Under the pieces are notes generated by a model. It made no database searches and was not told where the DNA came from. It saw nothing but the letters and a program-made list of their open reading frames with translations. A stretch of 64,000 nucleotides of DNA. It comes from Theobroma cacao. Its lineage: Eukaryota > Streptophyta > Magnoliopsida > Malvales > Malvaceae. Within the stretch, counting starts at the first letter, position 1. Each line of letters starts with the position of its first letter. Both the position numbers and the translations under genes were made by a program. The stretch spans positions 16,894,087 to 16,958,086 of the forward strand of contig NC_030851.1 of the NCBI RefSeq assembly GCF_000208745.1, written 5' to 3'. Shown here piece after piece: positions 23,575 to 35,134 of the stretch.

Positions 23575-23770
23575 TATTGAACCAAATGTAGCTTTATCTC
23601 AGAAAATGAGAATTGGGGAGAAATAGCTATTCCATTCCTCCCAACCAAGCACGCTCTTAAACATTTTGAGTATTTTTTGCCAAGTATATTTGTTGATTAT
23701 ATTGTTAAATGGAATATGGTGTATTATTTGAAGTTGTTGATTTTGTTAAATGAAATTTAGTAGTTTTTAT

Positions 23771-24075
23771 GGTTTTTAAGCATTTCGTAATTGGTTTTTG
23801 AGCATTGCATAACTAGTTTTTAAATATTGTGTTACTAATTTTTAAGCATTGCGTAACTGATTGATAAGTATTGTGTGACTGGTTAGTAAAGCATTGTGTG
23901 ACTTAGGCATTGCCTAAAAATTAGCCACGCAATGCATAAAAACCAGTAACACAATACCTAAAAATCAGAGATGCAATGATTAAGTCACACAATGCCTAAA
24001 ACCCAGTCTCGCAATACCTACAAACTAATGACACAACGCCTAAAAACCAGTAATGCAATACCTAATAACTAATTG
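23771..24075. repeat. 22-bp minisatellite that inverts at its centre
   Basis: Six units close to GGTTTTTAAGCATTGCGTAACT run forward from 23771 to 23903. From about 23908 to 24075 roughly seven units run as the reverse complement (AACCAGTAACACAATACCTA-like). The turning point includes TAGGCATTGCCTA, itself a palindrome. The whole can fold into a long imperfect hairpin. Confidence 0.8.
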
Positions 24076-24470
24076 ATTTACCTGCTCGCAATCAGGTTTA
24101 AGTTATCAAAGTCATACAGTGTTATAATTTATAGATATGTCTAATCAATTTCAATCCCTCAACTTTGAGGTTTTATGAATAAACCAATAAACTAAATAAC
24201 CTAAAACACATACCTTGATGTCATCTCTACTCTTTGAGATGGCGAGAAAGAGTTGGATAATGAGATAGATAGCATTTTGCCGGACAGAGAAATCGAGATT
24301 TTAATTTTGAAATTTTTGTCTGGATGACAGGATAGAGAAAACTGAAACCATTTTAATTTGTCTGAAATTATTGAAAGGGCATTGTTGTCAAGTCATACCA
24401 AAAATTAGCTAAAAATAGTTAAAATTATAATAAAAGATATTTTTGAATTGAGCTTATGAAAGAGTTATTC

Positions 24471-26040
24471 TCATGATTTTTTCTTATATTTATCTTTCTA
24501 TAAAAGGGAATCCTAAAGGGAGTCTTTATTTGACATTTGAATTGCTTAATTTTGAACATTTGGCAAGAGTAGTGTACATTAAGAGGACAATGTGAGTTTG
24601 ATTGGAGGAAGTGGTTGATTTTGGGTTGGGTTTTAGAGGGTATTGAAGGCCTCCATGGATGGGTTAATTTGGACTTAGAGTGTTACTGGTTGGGCCAAAT
24701 GAATGGATTTTCATTTTAAGTTAGGATGAGATTATTTCTGCATGAATGAATTATTTTCAAAACTTAGGTATAACTATTTCCTTCTAATTAAATAAAATAT
24801 ATTACACTTTCTTTGTCGTTAATTGTTTGTCTTTCAGTAACATTCATTTATAATTAAAATATTTTTTGATTTTTGGACATTTTATATTACAAATTCAAAA
24901 ATTTTTTATAATATTGATGTACAATGCTTTTTAATGTTAAAAAGTAAAGTATAAAAAATAAAAATCAACTTTGAAATATTAAAAAAGTAAGAGTAATAAA
25001 TATTCAAAAATGAAAAGAAAAATATTTCATTTTAAGACATCCCAAAAAATAACAAAAAGAAGGACGAAAGAAATATTTAATTTTATATGTAAATTGAGTG
25101 ATCAAAGACATATTTTATGAATAAAATATATATCTTCAATAAATTCTTTCATATTAATGCATTAACATTTTTTAATGATTAAAGAACTTCATACTTCACA
25201 ATTACAAACTTAATCTAACACATCATCTCTTCTTCTCTTTTGAAAAATTAAAATATGCATACATCTGCATATTTGCAGGGTTGCATTAGCAAATTAACTC
25301 ATAACACAAATTATAATAAACTCATAAGATCAACATTGTAAATAGAAAAAGATAAGCTTGCAAACCTAAAAGAAATTAAAGCTTGCTTTTAAAGATTGTA
25401 AACACAATTATGGAATAGATTTAAAAATTTATTGGTCGAATTTATTTCTTCGAACAATTATATTCTTTTCTGTTAGTTTAAAAAAATATAAATTGAGAAA
25501 TTTTAATAGTTGGATGATTTTTGTACAAATTAATTTAGATTATAAATTTTCTAAATAAAAGATTTGAGAAAAAAGAAGAATAAATAAAGATAAAACAAAA
25601 AAAAAAGATAAAAAGTATAATGGTGAAAAGGTTTCATATTGTTTTCATTATTTAATTTTTTATTATTTCTGCTTTCTCCCTAATTTTCTTTTACGAAAAA
25701 TTTAAAATTTTTTACTGAAATTTAAAATATATAAATATATAGATCAAATATGTTGCTTGTAACATTTATCCAAAAATAATCTTAAGTCATAACTTTTTTT
25801 GTTTGAAACTATTAGGATAAAATGGTAAAAAAAGAGAATTGAGGTAATAAAGGAAAATAACAAAGAAAAAGGAACAAATCTTTAAAAACAAAAAACAAAT
25901 CCATAATAAGCTCAAAACATATGACATATCTTTTAAAATTTTTAAAGATACAAATTCGTTCAGAAAACTTTACTATTTGATATTTTTTAAAACTTTTTCT
26001 AAATTGTATTTTTTAAAAAAAATATATGTAAAGGGAAGGA
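24471..26040. other. AT-rich intergenic DNA, no gene seen
   Basis: Very AT-rich sequence with poly(A)/poly(T) runs. I see no coding region, RNA gene or clear repeat boundaries. Confidence 0.5.
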
Positions 26041-27071
26041 ACATAAATAAATAAAAATAGGGCTTTTATAGTCAAGTGTAATCTTCCTTTAGTCAATCAA
26101 TCTCCCAAAAGCTTGTTTCTTGAAAGTTTGAGTTGTTATAGTCGACTAGGCTTCCTCTATAGTGGACTATGGCTATGTAATTTTGAATTTTTTTAACCTT
26201 TGACTTGTCAGGATCGACTATATTTCCTCTACAATCGACTATGGCTGTGTTATCTTGACTTTTTTTTGCCTTTGACTTGTTAAGGTCGACTATGCTTGGT
26301 CCAAGATCAACTATGTCTATTCAAAACATGATTTTCTTGAGCTTTATAGAACATGGTCAACTGTAAACACTTCAGGGTCAACTATGGCATTATAATCTTC
26401 AAGTTTTGCACTCTTTCAACCTTTTGGATTGACTATTGGTTTGCATCTTGAGGTTTCCTTAGCTTTTCAGTGATTTTCTCTAACTATTTCCTTCTTACCT
26501 TATTCCTACATTCAAATAACATTTCAAAGTATGTTTGCTCTTGCATTCATAACTAAACATGCATTGTTTGAAAAGCTTGTGAGATATTTTCTAATGAAGT
26601 ATAACTTTTCAAACAAATATGTAACCTTAGGGGATTAAAAATGTATTTGAGACAATTTCAAATGCTTGACATTAAATTCAAGACAACTTGTGATTTTTGT
26701 CAAATCAAAACATGATTTAACTCAAGGCCAACACATATCATGCAAAGGTCTTTTGAAAGTAACTTTGGGTGGAAAAGCTAATTTTAATTGTTATTCCACT
26801 GTGTTTGTTTTTATTTATTTTGGTTTTGGCATTATGATGCATGGCTAACGCCTTTCCCATCAAATTGTCCTAAGTGAATTACATTGACAAGAGAATGGCT
26901 CCTTAACTTAAAGAGAAAAAAGAGAAGATGAAAAACGGTGCTTATGCATTAGTAGTAAAAAGAATTATGTATCCCATGCAATGTACCAGACCAAAAACCT
27001 AATATGCAATCAGCATTGTGAGTATATACCAATATATTCCAAGTGCTAAACATTAGATAATAGTGAAACAT
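26041..27071. repeat. Unclassified repeat DNA with GTCGACTAT tandem units
   Basis: At about 26135-26450, four or five units of roughly 70 bp repeat a TCGACTAT...CTCTA-A-TCGACTATGGC core followed by a TTGAATTTT...CCTTTGACTTGT spacer. This resembles the LTR motif arrays elsewhere in the window and may be part of a degenerate LTR. No gene or LTR termini could be fixed. Confidence 0.4.
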
Positions 27072-30000
27072 TGTAACACTCTTAATTTTCAAGGTAAATT
27101 AAGTTAATTCAGAATGATCTATTTAACATACATTGTGCCTTAAGGACATCAACGATATGTTATGAATGTCAAGTGTTGAGAGCGTATCCGTTTACACTTA
27201 GGTGAATTTTTTTTTTTAAGAAATATGAGAAATGATGAATAAACTCTATGGTTTGAGATTTTGATTTGTATTTGATGTGATAATTGAGGGTATGCATGTG
27301 TGGATTGGATTTTATGAACGATTTGAGGTTGTGGAAGAGATTTAGAATGAGCTTAGACTTTAAAAGTAACAATTTTTACGAATTTAGACCAAAAAAGTTG
27401 ATATTAATGCATAGAGGGTTGATCTTGTGAAGTAAAAAGCAGGGGAAGTTAAGCATTTTGGTCCAAGATTGACTATAAGCCCTCTATAGTTGAGCCTAGG
27501 AAGGAAAAATTGGAAAAAATGTGAACATTCTGGTCCAAGATAAACTATAGACCCTCCATATTCGATTTTATAAAGCAAAATCGAATAAAAACGAACATTC
27601 TGGTCCAAGATCGACTATAAACCCTCTATAGTCCATCTTGTGAAGGGGAAAAAGGGTGAAACACAAACTTTCTAGTCTAGAATAGATTACAGACCCTTCA
27701 TAGTTGATCCTAGGATGCCTAGTTAGTCGAAAATAGGCTTAAAAGCCCTAAAACCTAAATTTCCTTCATTTTCCCCTAACTCCCCATTCCTCCACCAATT
27801 TCTCTCAAATTTCAAACCCTTCAAAACTATCAAACTCCATCAATAAATCTTGGATTCTAAGTGTTAAAGGAAAGAGTTTTCACTCCTAAAAGCTTGGTTT
27901 GATTTTTATTTTCTCTCTCTACCCATTTGAAACCCTAGGCCATAAACAGATTCTTGGAGCTATTTGGAGCGATTTGGAGCTAATCCGAGCTTTGGGAAAC
28001 ATTATTGAGGTAAGATTAAACATTTTTGCTGATTATTTCTCAATTTAATGTACTAAGGACTTATATCCAATTTGATCCAGCTTTGAAGAAATTGGCTTCT
28101 TAAGCTGACTAAGGATTTAGGGTAAGTGATTATATAATCCAGTTCCTAAGAATAGTTCTAGCTCATCATTAAAGGATTGGAGCTTATATGTTGGATTTTT
28201 AAGGAATTATTAATATTTTGAGAAAAGCTAACTTTTTGCAAAAGCTAAGATTTAATTAGTTTTGTAATATTTTGATGTGCTTAAGGGAAGATTGAGACAT
28301 TTGGACACGTTTATGACCTCAAACACGATTGGAGGCTAAAGATTAAAGTTTAGCTGTAGAGCACCTCCAATTTGTCACTATGGGAAGGTTAATTAAATAC
28401 ACTTAATGCATAATGCATGGAAAATGCCCTGCACTGGTACTATATTATGAATGTAGGCCTAGTTGAACATGCCTAGGCTAGAGAACTATGTACGTATATA
28501 TTTGAATGTGATTGCCTAGATGAGTGTGCCTAAGCTAGTATATTGTTAATGTACATGTTAGTATATCTGTTTGCTTGTGAATGCCATTGGGAAGCATGCG
28601 CTATTAGACGTTTAAGTGATGCATGATTTTAATGTGCTTCAGGATATGTTGTGGCTAAGCCTGTGATGGTGATACTACGTTGTGGGATTAGATTGCTTAT
28701 TTGTTGATGGAATACTGATGTATGATTTAATGTGATATTACTTATGTATATGTGGCTATTAGGCCATGATTAAATTAAAATGAGATTGTTGATGTATATG
28801 TAGCCAATGAGCCATGATTATTGAGGCACTTAGAACTTTAATGAGCTTATTGACAAATGAAGCTCGATAAATGTGATTGTTATTATGTTGTGGACATATG
28901 GAAAGATAAACATGATGGTCTCATTGTAGACTTGTGTTCCGTCCCAGGAATGAATTCCAAACGTCGATTTGACTTGAAGATTGAATGGATCCCGTTACCA
29001 TGTGACTATGTGTGTGCATGCAAGGATGGTGGTAAACAGGGGTTGTGGTTTAGTCTTGCTTATGATTCCCACATGCAATGCCATGATGCTGCCCGTCGAG
29101 AGATTACTCTGAGCGATGTCGACCGTCGAGAGATTACTTCAATCAATGATATGATATTCACCAGCTATTTCAATGTTAGGCATGATTTGATTCTCTGCCC
29201 GTTCGTTTGGCATGAACGTGACTTGTGCTTTGCCAACTGCTTCAACGTTTGGCGTGATTTGTTTCTCCACTGGTTGGCCATCGTGCGTGATTTGACTATG
29301 TCTAGGGGAGGACCACTCATTGATTTCATGTGTATACAATGTGAGATAGCCTAGAAGAGGCTTAGCTAAACATGATATGGTTCGATATTATACTCCGACA
29401 ATTAGAGTGTGTCGTGGAAAATGATGTGACGAACTTTGGTTGGCTACTAGGGTAAGTCTAATGATGTGTGTGATGATCTTTGGAGATCTTAGGGATGATC
29501 ATATGCCTCCATATCGGAAACTTATGGATAATGATATGCTTTATATTTGGAGATGTTTGTTAAATCATGTAGATGCACTGAGAGTGCCATGTTTATTATG
29601 TGCTTAATATATTTATATAAATCTGATTATATGCACCACTCATTGAGTATTACAGTACTCACTCATTTTGTACCATATGCAGATAAATAGGCCATTCGGC
29701 AATGCATGGCAAGGGTCGTCTATTGACAAACCAATTTTAGCATCTAGTAGGTCTCCCATTTTGGTCACTTTGCAAGGTCAAGTCCACAATAGCTTCCGCA
29801 CGTGAAATTTCAAGTTTAGAAAGTAATGAATTCTGGATATTGTCGGTATTGAGTGCCATGTAATATTGTGTATTAAGGGTTATTATGTACGAACCTGTCG
29901 TGAATGATCAATGTATGGCCTTATGAATATTTGTATGAACTATGTACCAGGGATAACGTATTATGATGAATTTAAATGTTATTTATGAATATTTGGTTAT

Positions 30001-30115
30001 GAAATCCCTTGGCTATGTGTTATTTGATTTTGAACTCTAAAGCTTGCTCGAGTTTAGTGGGCTTACCTACTAAGCTCGTGAGTCGATCACAGAGCCTCGA
30101 GTTTGGGTCGTGACA
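27072..30115 (+). repeat. 5' LTR of gypsy element G1 (3.04 kb)
   Basis: It starts TGTAACACTC, ends GGGTCGTGACA and is followed at once by a primer binding site. The last 80 bp resemble the ends of A2 and B3 (GCTTGCT-GAGTTTAGTGG-CTA...GTCGTGACA). A five-copy hairpin repeat lies at 27380-27720. The 165-codon open frame at 28857 is a chance frame inside the LTR. The left boundary is inferred from the TGT start. Confidence 0.7.
27380..27720 (+). repeat. About 70-bp tandem repeat with internal dyads in the G1 LTR
   Basis: Five imperfect units begin near 27380, 27455, 27527, 27597 and 27669, each with TCTGGTCCAAGATCGACTAT-like start, then CCCTC and TATAGTC. The GACTATA and TATAGTC arms are inverted around AACCCTC, so each unit can form a small hairpin. 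Confidence 0.75.
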
Positions 30116-30119
30116 AAGT

Positions 30120-30132
30120 TGGTATGAGAGCG
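30120..30132 (+). promoter_or_regulatory. G1 primer binding site (initiator tRNA-Met)
   Basis: TGGTATGAGAGCG differs by one base from the standard TGGTATCAGAGC and lies 4 nt after the LTR. Confidence 0.8.
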
Positions 30133-30329
30133 CCTCAGTTTAAATTATCCTAGGTCATCTTAAGTCTGTTAGCAGAGTGTCAGAATAAGTGTAAAGTCTT
30201 GTTCATGATTTGTGACTGCAACATGAATTAGGAGTAGGAAGCTACATGAACTCCCAAGTCTTAGTAAACCAACCCATGAGATTTTGGAATTTGAATTTTG
30301 AACATGGTATTGCTTCACCTTGCTACAAG

Positions 30330-31620
30330 ATGTCGCCTAAAACAAAAGCTGCCTCAAAGGCCATGAGAAAGCAATTTACCTTGGATGAGCCTATGGAATC
30401 ACCACGAGTATCCATGTCAAGGAGTCTTGGTAGAAGTAGAACAGCTAGACATGCTTGAAATGTGGATCCTAGTTATGTGCCAATTGGTGATGAGTATGTG
30501 GGAGTTAGGGATGACTTCCTTACAAGAAAAGGTGTCACCTTAGAAGATTTAACATTCGAGTTGCAAAGTTTGGCTATGAATTTGTTGATTTCTACAATAG
30601 AAGACCAACACAATTTGAGCAATTGATTGACTTTAGTTCACAAGATCCGAATTATGTGCCTTAGTGTGAACATTCGAGAGGAGCTGTTGAGGTTACTTTG
30701 ACAAATTTCATGAAGTTAAAGCACCCATCTTCAATTTGTTTAGATGCGGAGAAAGATCCACAAAGATTTTTGGAAAGCATGGAATGTATTTGTTCTGTGT
30801 TGGGATGCTCCACACATCGTTCAGTAGAATTGGTGGGATTTAGATTAAAAGATGTGGCCAGAATATGGTTTGTGTCATTTAAGAGAGATAGACTATCAAA
30901 ATCAGCCCTAATGTCATAAAAAGTATTTGCCTAAGTTTTCCTAGGTCGTTTCTTGCCTAGGAGCATGAAAAACACTAAGGCACAAGAGTTTGAGACTTTA
31001 AAACAGACCCCAGACATGACGGTGATAGCGTATGATGATTACTTTACCCAAGTATCGAGATGTGTTCTTGACTTGGTCCTAATTGAGCAGAAAAGGACTA
31101 AGAGATTCGTAAAGGGATTAATCGAGCTACTACATAGAGTTCTTGCCACCCAAAGGTTTGCCTCCTATGCGGCATTGGTGGATGCGGCTAAAATGATATA
31201 AACCAGGATAAATATAAAATGGATAGAGGAAGGGGTCGAAGAGCTCGAATATAGGGCCAACAGAGCCATAGAGATTCTAACACGACTATGAGTCTCACAT
31301 TTATATGCTATCAGAGTCGTGAGGGGACTACTCCTATACGTAAGCCACCAAGAAATAGTGATTCATTTAGCCCACCATATAAGCGATAACAGTCTAGTAG
31401 AGCATCTAATTTAGACCCTAAGTAGAAGGGTGTTTTGTGTTATTATTATGGAAAAGCATATGGTGGATCGTGCCATAAGGTAGTCGGTCCATGTTTTAGA
31501 TGTGGTCAATCTGGGCATTTGATGAGAGATTGCCTAATGCAGAGGCAATCAACTGAGGGTGATCATGGATATGGAGGGCGAGTGACCAATGCCCTCCTAG
31601 AACTGTGCCGATGATAAGAA
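30330..31620 (+). pseudogene. gag: G1 gag (broken)
   Basis: This is gypsy Gag. It starts MSPKTKAASKAM and includes a retrotransposon-gag domain near 30690-31200 (KDPQRFLESM, GFRLKDVARIWF, AQEFETLKQTPDM, YDDYFTQVSRC). The zinc knuckle CFRCGQSGHLMRDC is at 31492-31533. Stops or frameshifts near 30458, 30661, 30919 and 31201 break it. The family role is to form the nucleocapsid particle around element RNA. Confidence 0.8.
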
Positions 31621-31729
31621 ATGTTAGAGGTGATAAAGGTAAGGGTGTAGCCTCATCATCACAAGGTAGATCGGCACAACTAGGTAATGATGGAGGAAGT
31701 CAAGCACGGGTATTTTCTTTGACACTGTA

Positions 31730-34690
31730 AGATACTCAAACTTCCAATGTAGTGATCACAAGTATACTTTTTATTTGTGGTACTGAAGCTTTAGTTTTGT
31801 TTGATCCCAAATTAGTGTCCCTACAATTTACGCCAAAATTAAATCTGTTTTCTAGTAATATGGATGAACCCCTACTTGTGACTACTCCTTTAGAATAGAT
31901 ATTCATCGCAAAATATGTGTATAAATCTTGTGTGGTCAGCATAAAGGACAAGGATACGTCAGCAAACTTGGTGTTGCTACTAACTTTGGATTTTATTGTG
32001 ATATTAGGAATGGACTAGTTAGTGTCTTGCTTTGCCAAGGTAGATTGCTACTGTAAGCTTGTGAAGTTTAAGTTTCTAGCGGAGTCCTTATTTATGATAT
32101 ACAGGCATGGTAGTCCAATGTCTATGGGAGTTGTGTCAAACATAGTCGCCAAACAAATGCCAAGGCAAGAAGGCCAACGGTATCTGGTGATGATAAAAGA
32201 CACTTCAATGGATGATAAGAGTATGGATTGTGTATTGATAGTAGGTGTGTATTTGGATGTATTCCTAGAGGAATTGCCTAGCTTGCCTCCCGAGAGGGAA
32301 ATCGAATTTTATATTGACTTGATTCCAGATGCGCAACCAATTTTGATACCTATTTATCAAATGGTACTAGTTGAATTAAGAGAGCTTAAGGAGCAATGGA
32401 GGATTTATTGATTAAGGGTTTTATTTGACCAGTGCTTCACCTTAGAGAGCTCTGGTGCTATTTGTGAAGAAAAAGGATGGTAGCCTTCGGTTAAGCATTG
32501 ACTATCGATAATTAAATAAGGTCACTAGGAAGAATAAATATCCATTCACAAGGATTGATGATTTGGTTGATCAATTGAAAGGTGTTGTGTGCTTCTCTAA
32601 GATTGATTTATGCTCGGGGTATCACCAATTGAGAATAAAAGTATCTGATTTACTCAAGATAGTATTTTACACATATTATGGACACTATAAATTTCTGGTG
32701 ATGTCGTTTGAACTCACCAATGCAGTTGCAGCATTTATGGATTTAATGAACAAGGCCTTTAAGGCGTATTTGGATAAATTTGTGATTGTATTTATCGATG
32801 ATATTTTGGTGTACTCTAAGACCCCAGAAGAATATGCACAACATCTGAAGATTGTACTCCAAACCTTGAGAGAGCATAGATTATATGCTAAATTTTTTAA
32901 ATGTGAGTTTTGGCTGAATAAACTCAATTTCTTAGGACACGTGGTGTCTGAACAAGGGGTATAGATGGATCCTAGCAAAATGGAAGCTATGGAGAATGGT
33001 CGAGGTTGACATCCATAACAGAAGTTACAAGTTTTTTGGGCTTAGTCTTATATTACAAACGTTTTGTCCAAGGCTTTTCCAAGATTGCATCTCCTTTGAC
33101 AAGACTGACTCAGCAAAGAGTTAAGTTTAATTGGTTTGATGCATGTGAGGATAGTGTTTAGAGACTTAAAGCCTATCTCACTTCTGCACCTGTGTTAAGC
33201 AAACCATGTGGATTCAGAGGCTATACTATGTATTGTGATACATCACGGGTTAGATTGGGTTGCATGTTCATACAACATGGAAAGGCTATAGTGTACACCT
33301 CCCAACAGTTGAAGACGCATGAACAAAACTATCCTACGCACGACCTAGAGATGATTGTAATCGTAATTGCTTTGAAAATTTGGCATAATTATCTCTATGG
33401 TGAAACTTGCGAAATATACACTAATCACAAGGGTTTGAAGTATATATTTCAGCAAAGAGATTTGAATTTAAGGTAGCATAGGTGGTTGGAACTGTTGAAA
33501 GATTATAACTACATCATACTCTACCATCCTAGCAAGGCCAATATGGTGGCGATGCCTTAAGCTGGAATTTAATTTGGAGTTTGGCACATGTAACAATAGA
33601 GAAAAGATCTTAGGTATAGAGTTTGTATGATATGGGCAATATGGATGGACACTTTGAGCTTAATGATTTTAACGTCTTGTTGGTGCATTTTAAAGTCAAC
33701 CAATGATACTAGATCGGATTAAAGCTGGTCAGGATCAAGATGAATATATGGTGAAAATATTTGGAGACATGAGCGAAGATAAAGCTCGAGACTTTGTGCA
33801 TGGCACAAATGGTTTAATGAGATATCAATCTCGATTTTATGTGTCGAATATGGATAGTTTGAGAAATGAGATTTTAGAAGAGGCACATGTGGCAGCTTAT
33901 GCAATACACCTTGGAACCACCAAGATATATCATGATTTGAAGTATGTGTATTAGTCGCTAGGATTAAAGAAAGACGTGGCAGAATATGTCTATAAGTGCT
34001 TAACAAGTCAGTAAGTGAAGGTTGAACATTAGAGACCTTTGGGACTACTACAATCATTACCAATACTCAAATGGAAATGGGAGCATGTAGCAATGGATTT
34101 TATAACGGGTTAACGACAAGCTAAGGGTGCCTATGATGCCATTTGGGTGATAATTGATCAACTAAGTCTGCCCATTTTTTGCCAATTAAGACTAAGTATA
34201 GAGAAGCTCAGTATGCCCAAATATACATTAATGAGATTGTGAGGCTACATGGTGTTCCGATAATGATAGTGTCCAATTAAATATCGTAGTTCACGAGTCA
34301 ATTTTGGAGGAAATTTCAAGAAGCCTTGGGCACAAACTTGGATTTTAGTACGGCTTTCCACCCATAGATGAATAGCCAGTCCAAGCGCACCATCTAGACA
34401 CTCGAAGATATGTTGAAGGCAATTGTGCTTGATTTTAGAGTCTCATGGAACCATTACTTGCCTTTAGCCAAGTTTGCTTATAACAATAGCTATCAAGCCA
34501 CGATTAGTATGGCTCTATATGAGGCTTTGTATGGGCAAAAATGTAGAGCGCTTATTAGTTGGTTTGAAGTTAGGAAGCAAAAACTCTTAGAGCCGGAGAT
34601 GGTCCAAGAAGTTAAACGAGGTGTTTAGGTAATTCGAGAAAGGATGCTATTGGTCCAAGAGTTATGATTGGAGCTAGGAATTAAATCTTC
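31730..34690 (+). pseudogene. pol: G1 pol: protease, RT, RNase H, integrase (inactive)
   Basis: The order PR-RT-RH-INT and the motifs place this in Ty3/gypsy, most like the Tekay/Del chromovirus clade. In the protease the active-site D-S/T-G has become DPK near 31803. RT runs 32470-32965 with [23 protein letters not shown] and FIDD at 32791-32802. RNase H lies at 33190-33480. Integrase begins near 33880: the zinc motif reads CLTSQ where CLTCQ is expected, the second catalytic Asp is replaced (VSN before a stop) and the catalytic Glu is Lys (SKRTI). Many in-frame stops are present, for example near 31896, 32018, 32411 and 32964. The sequence ends near 34690 without a visible chromodomain or 3' LTR. 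Confidence 0.88.
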
Positions 34691-35134
34691 AACTAAGTAA
34701 GTGGATACACCATTTTCAAATTATTTTGATATGTAAAGCTAGCATGATTTCTTTGAAAAGGATTATTTATGTATGTTGAAATGATATCTCCAAAGTGGTT
34801 ATCAAAGGATTTGAGTTTCAAGAATGAAAAATGATTTTCAAAGAAAAATAAATTCTTAGTGATTGTGATATGATTGATGCACTAGTTTTCAAATTGTTTA
34901 TAAATCTACTATGCATGTAAATACTCTTCTATGTATTAGTTTTCAATAAGGGGGACAAGCACCTTATGTTTGAAGTCCACTCGATTACTCTAGTCTTCAA
35001 ACTAGTGTGGGTACAAGATATTATATGCTTATTTATAAATGCTATAATGTGCATATCTGCTATGATGAATGCCATAAGATTACGTATATGGTGCAAATTC
35101 CATATATTGTATGAGATGATTAAGTACATATGGT
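34691..35134. other. Unassigned stretch between G1 and the Athila-like LTR
   Basis: AT-rich sequence with no gene. It may be the 3' internal part of G1. The expected 3-kb 3' LTR of G1 is absent here; the next element starts at 35135. Confidence 0.4.

Larger units (their letters stand above)
19741..23654. mobile_element. MITE-like repeat with GCTTGGTT-type inverted ends, split by A2 and a gap
   Basis: The left end (ATGCTTGATT then AGAAGGAATAGAAT) and the reverse complement of the right end (GTGCTTGGTT then GGGAGGAATGGAAT) are inverted copies. Inner parts repeat GGAATAGCCATTCC-like words. There is no transposase frame, as expected of a non-autonomous DNA transposon; the ends resemble hAT or Harbinger-type MITEs but the class is not settled. 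The solo LTR A2 and the N gap interrupt it. Confidence 0.45.
19418..24470. mobile_element. Possible outer MITE-like element with about 75-bp terminal inverted repeats
   Basis: The left arm (about 19418-19500) and the reverse complement of the right arm (about 24390-24470) align with gaps and share TATAATTTTAA-TATTTTTA and an AATAAC-CTC block. Excluding the nested insertions the element would be about 1.1 kb. It contains a roughly 50-bp duplicated segment at 19625-19735. A target duplication was not found, so this is tentative. Confidence 0.3.

Noticed and set aside
23771..24075. CRISPR-like array of short repeats
   Set aside because: Units are contiguous without spacers, half are inverted, and the DNA is plant nuclear.
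28857..29354. 165-codon open frame in the G1 5' LTR
   Set aside because: It lies wholly inside the LTR, has no recognisable domain and contains short repeats; chance open frame.
30120..30132. tRNA-Met gene fragment
   Set aside because: Only the short 3'-complementary stretch is present, next to an LTR; it is a primer binding site. The same holds for 9629-9641.
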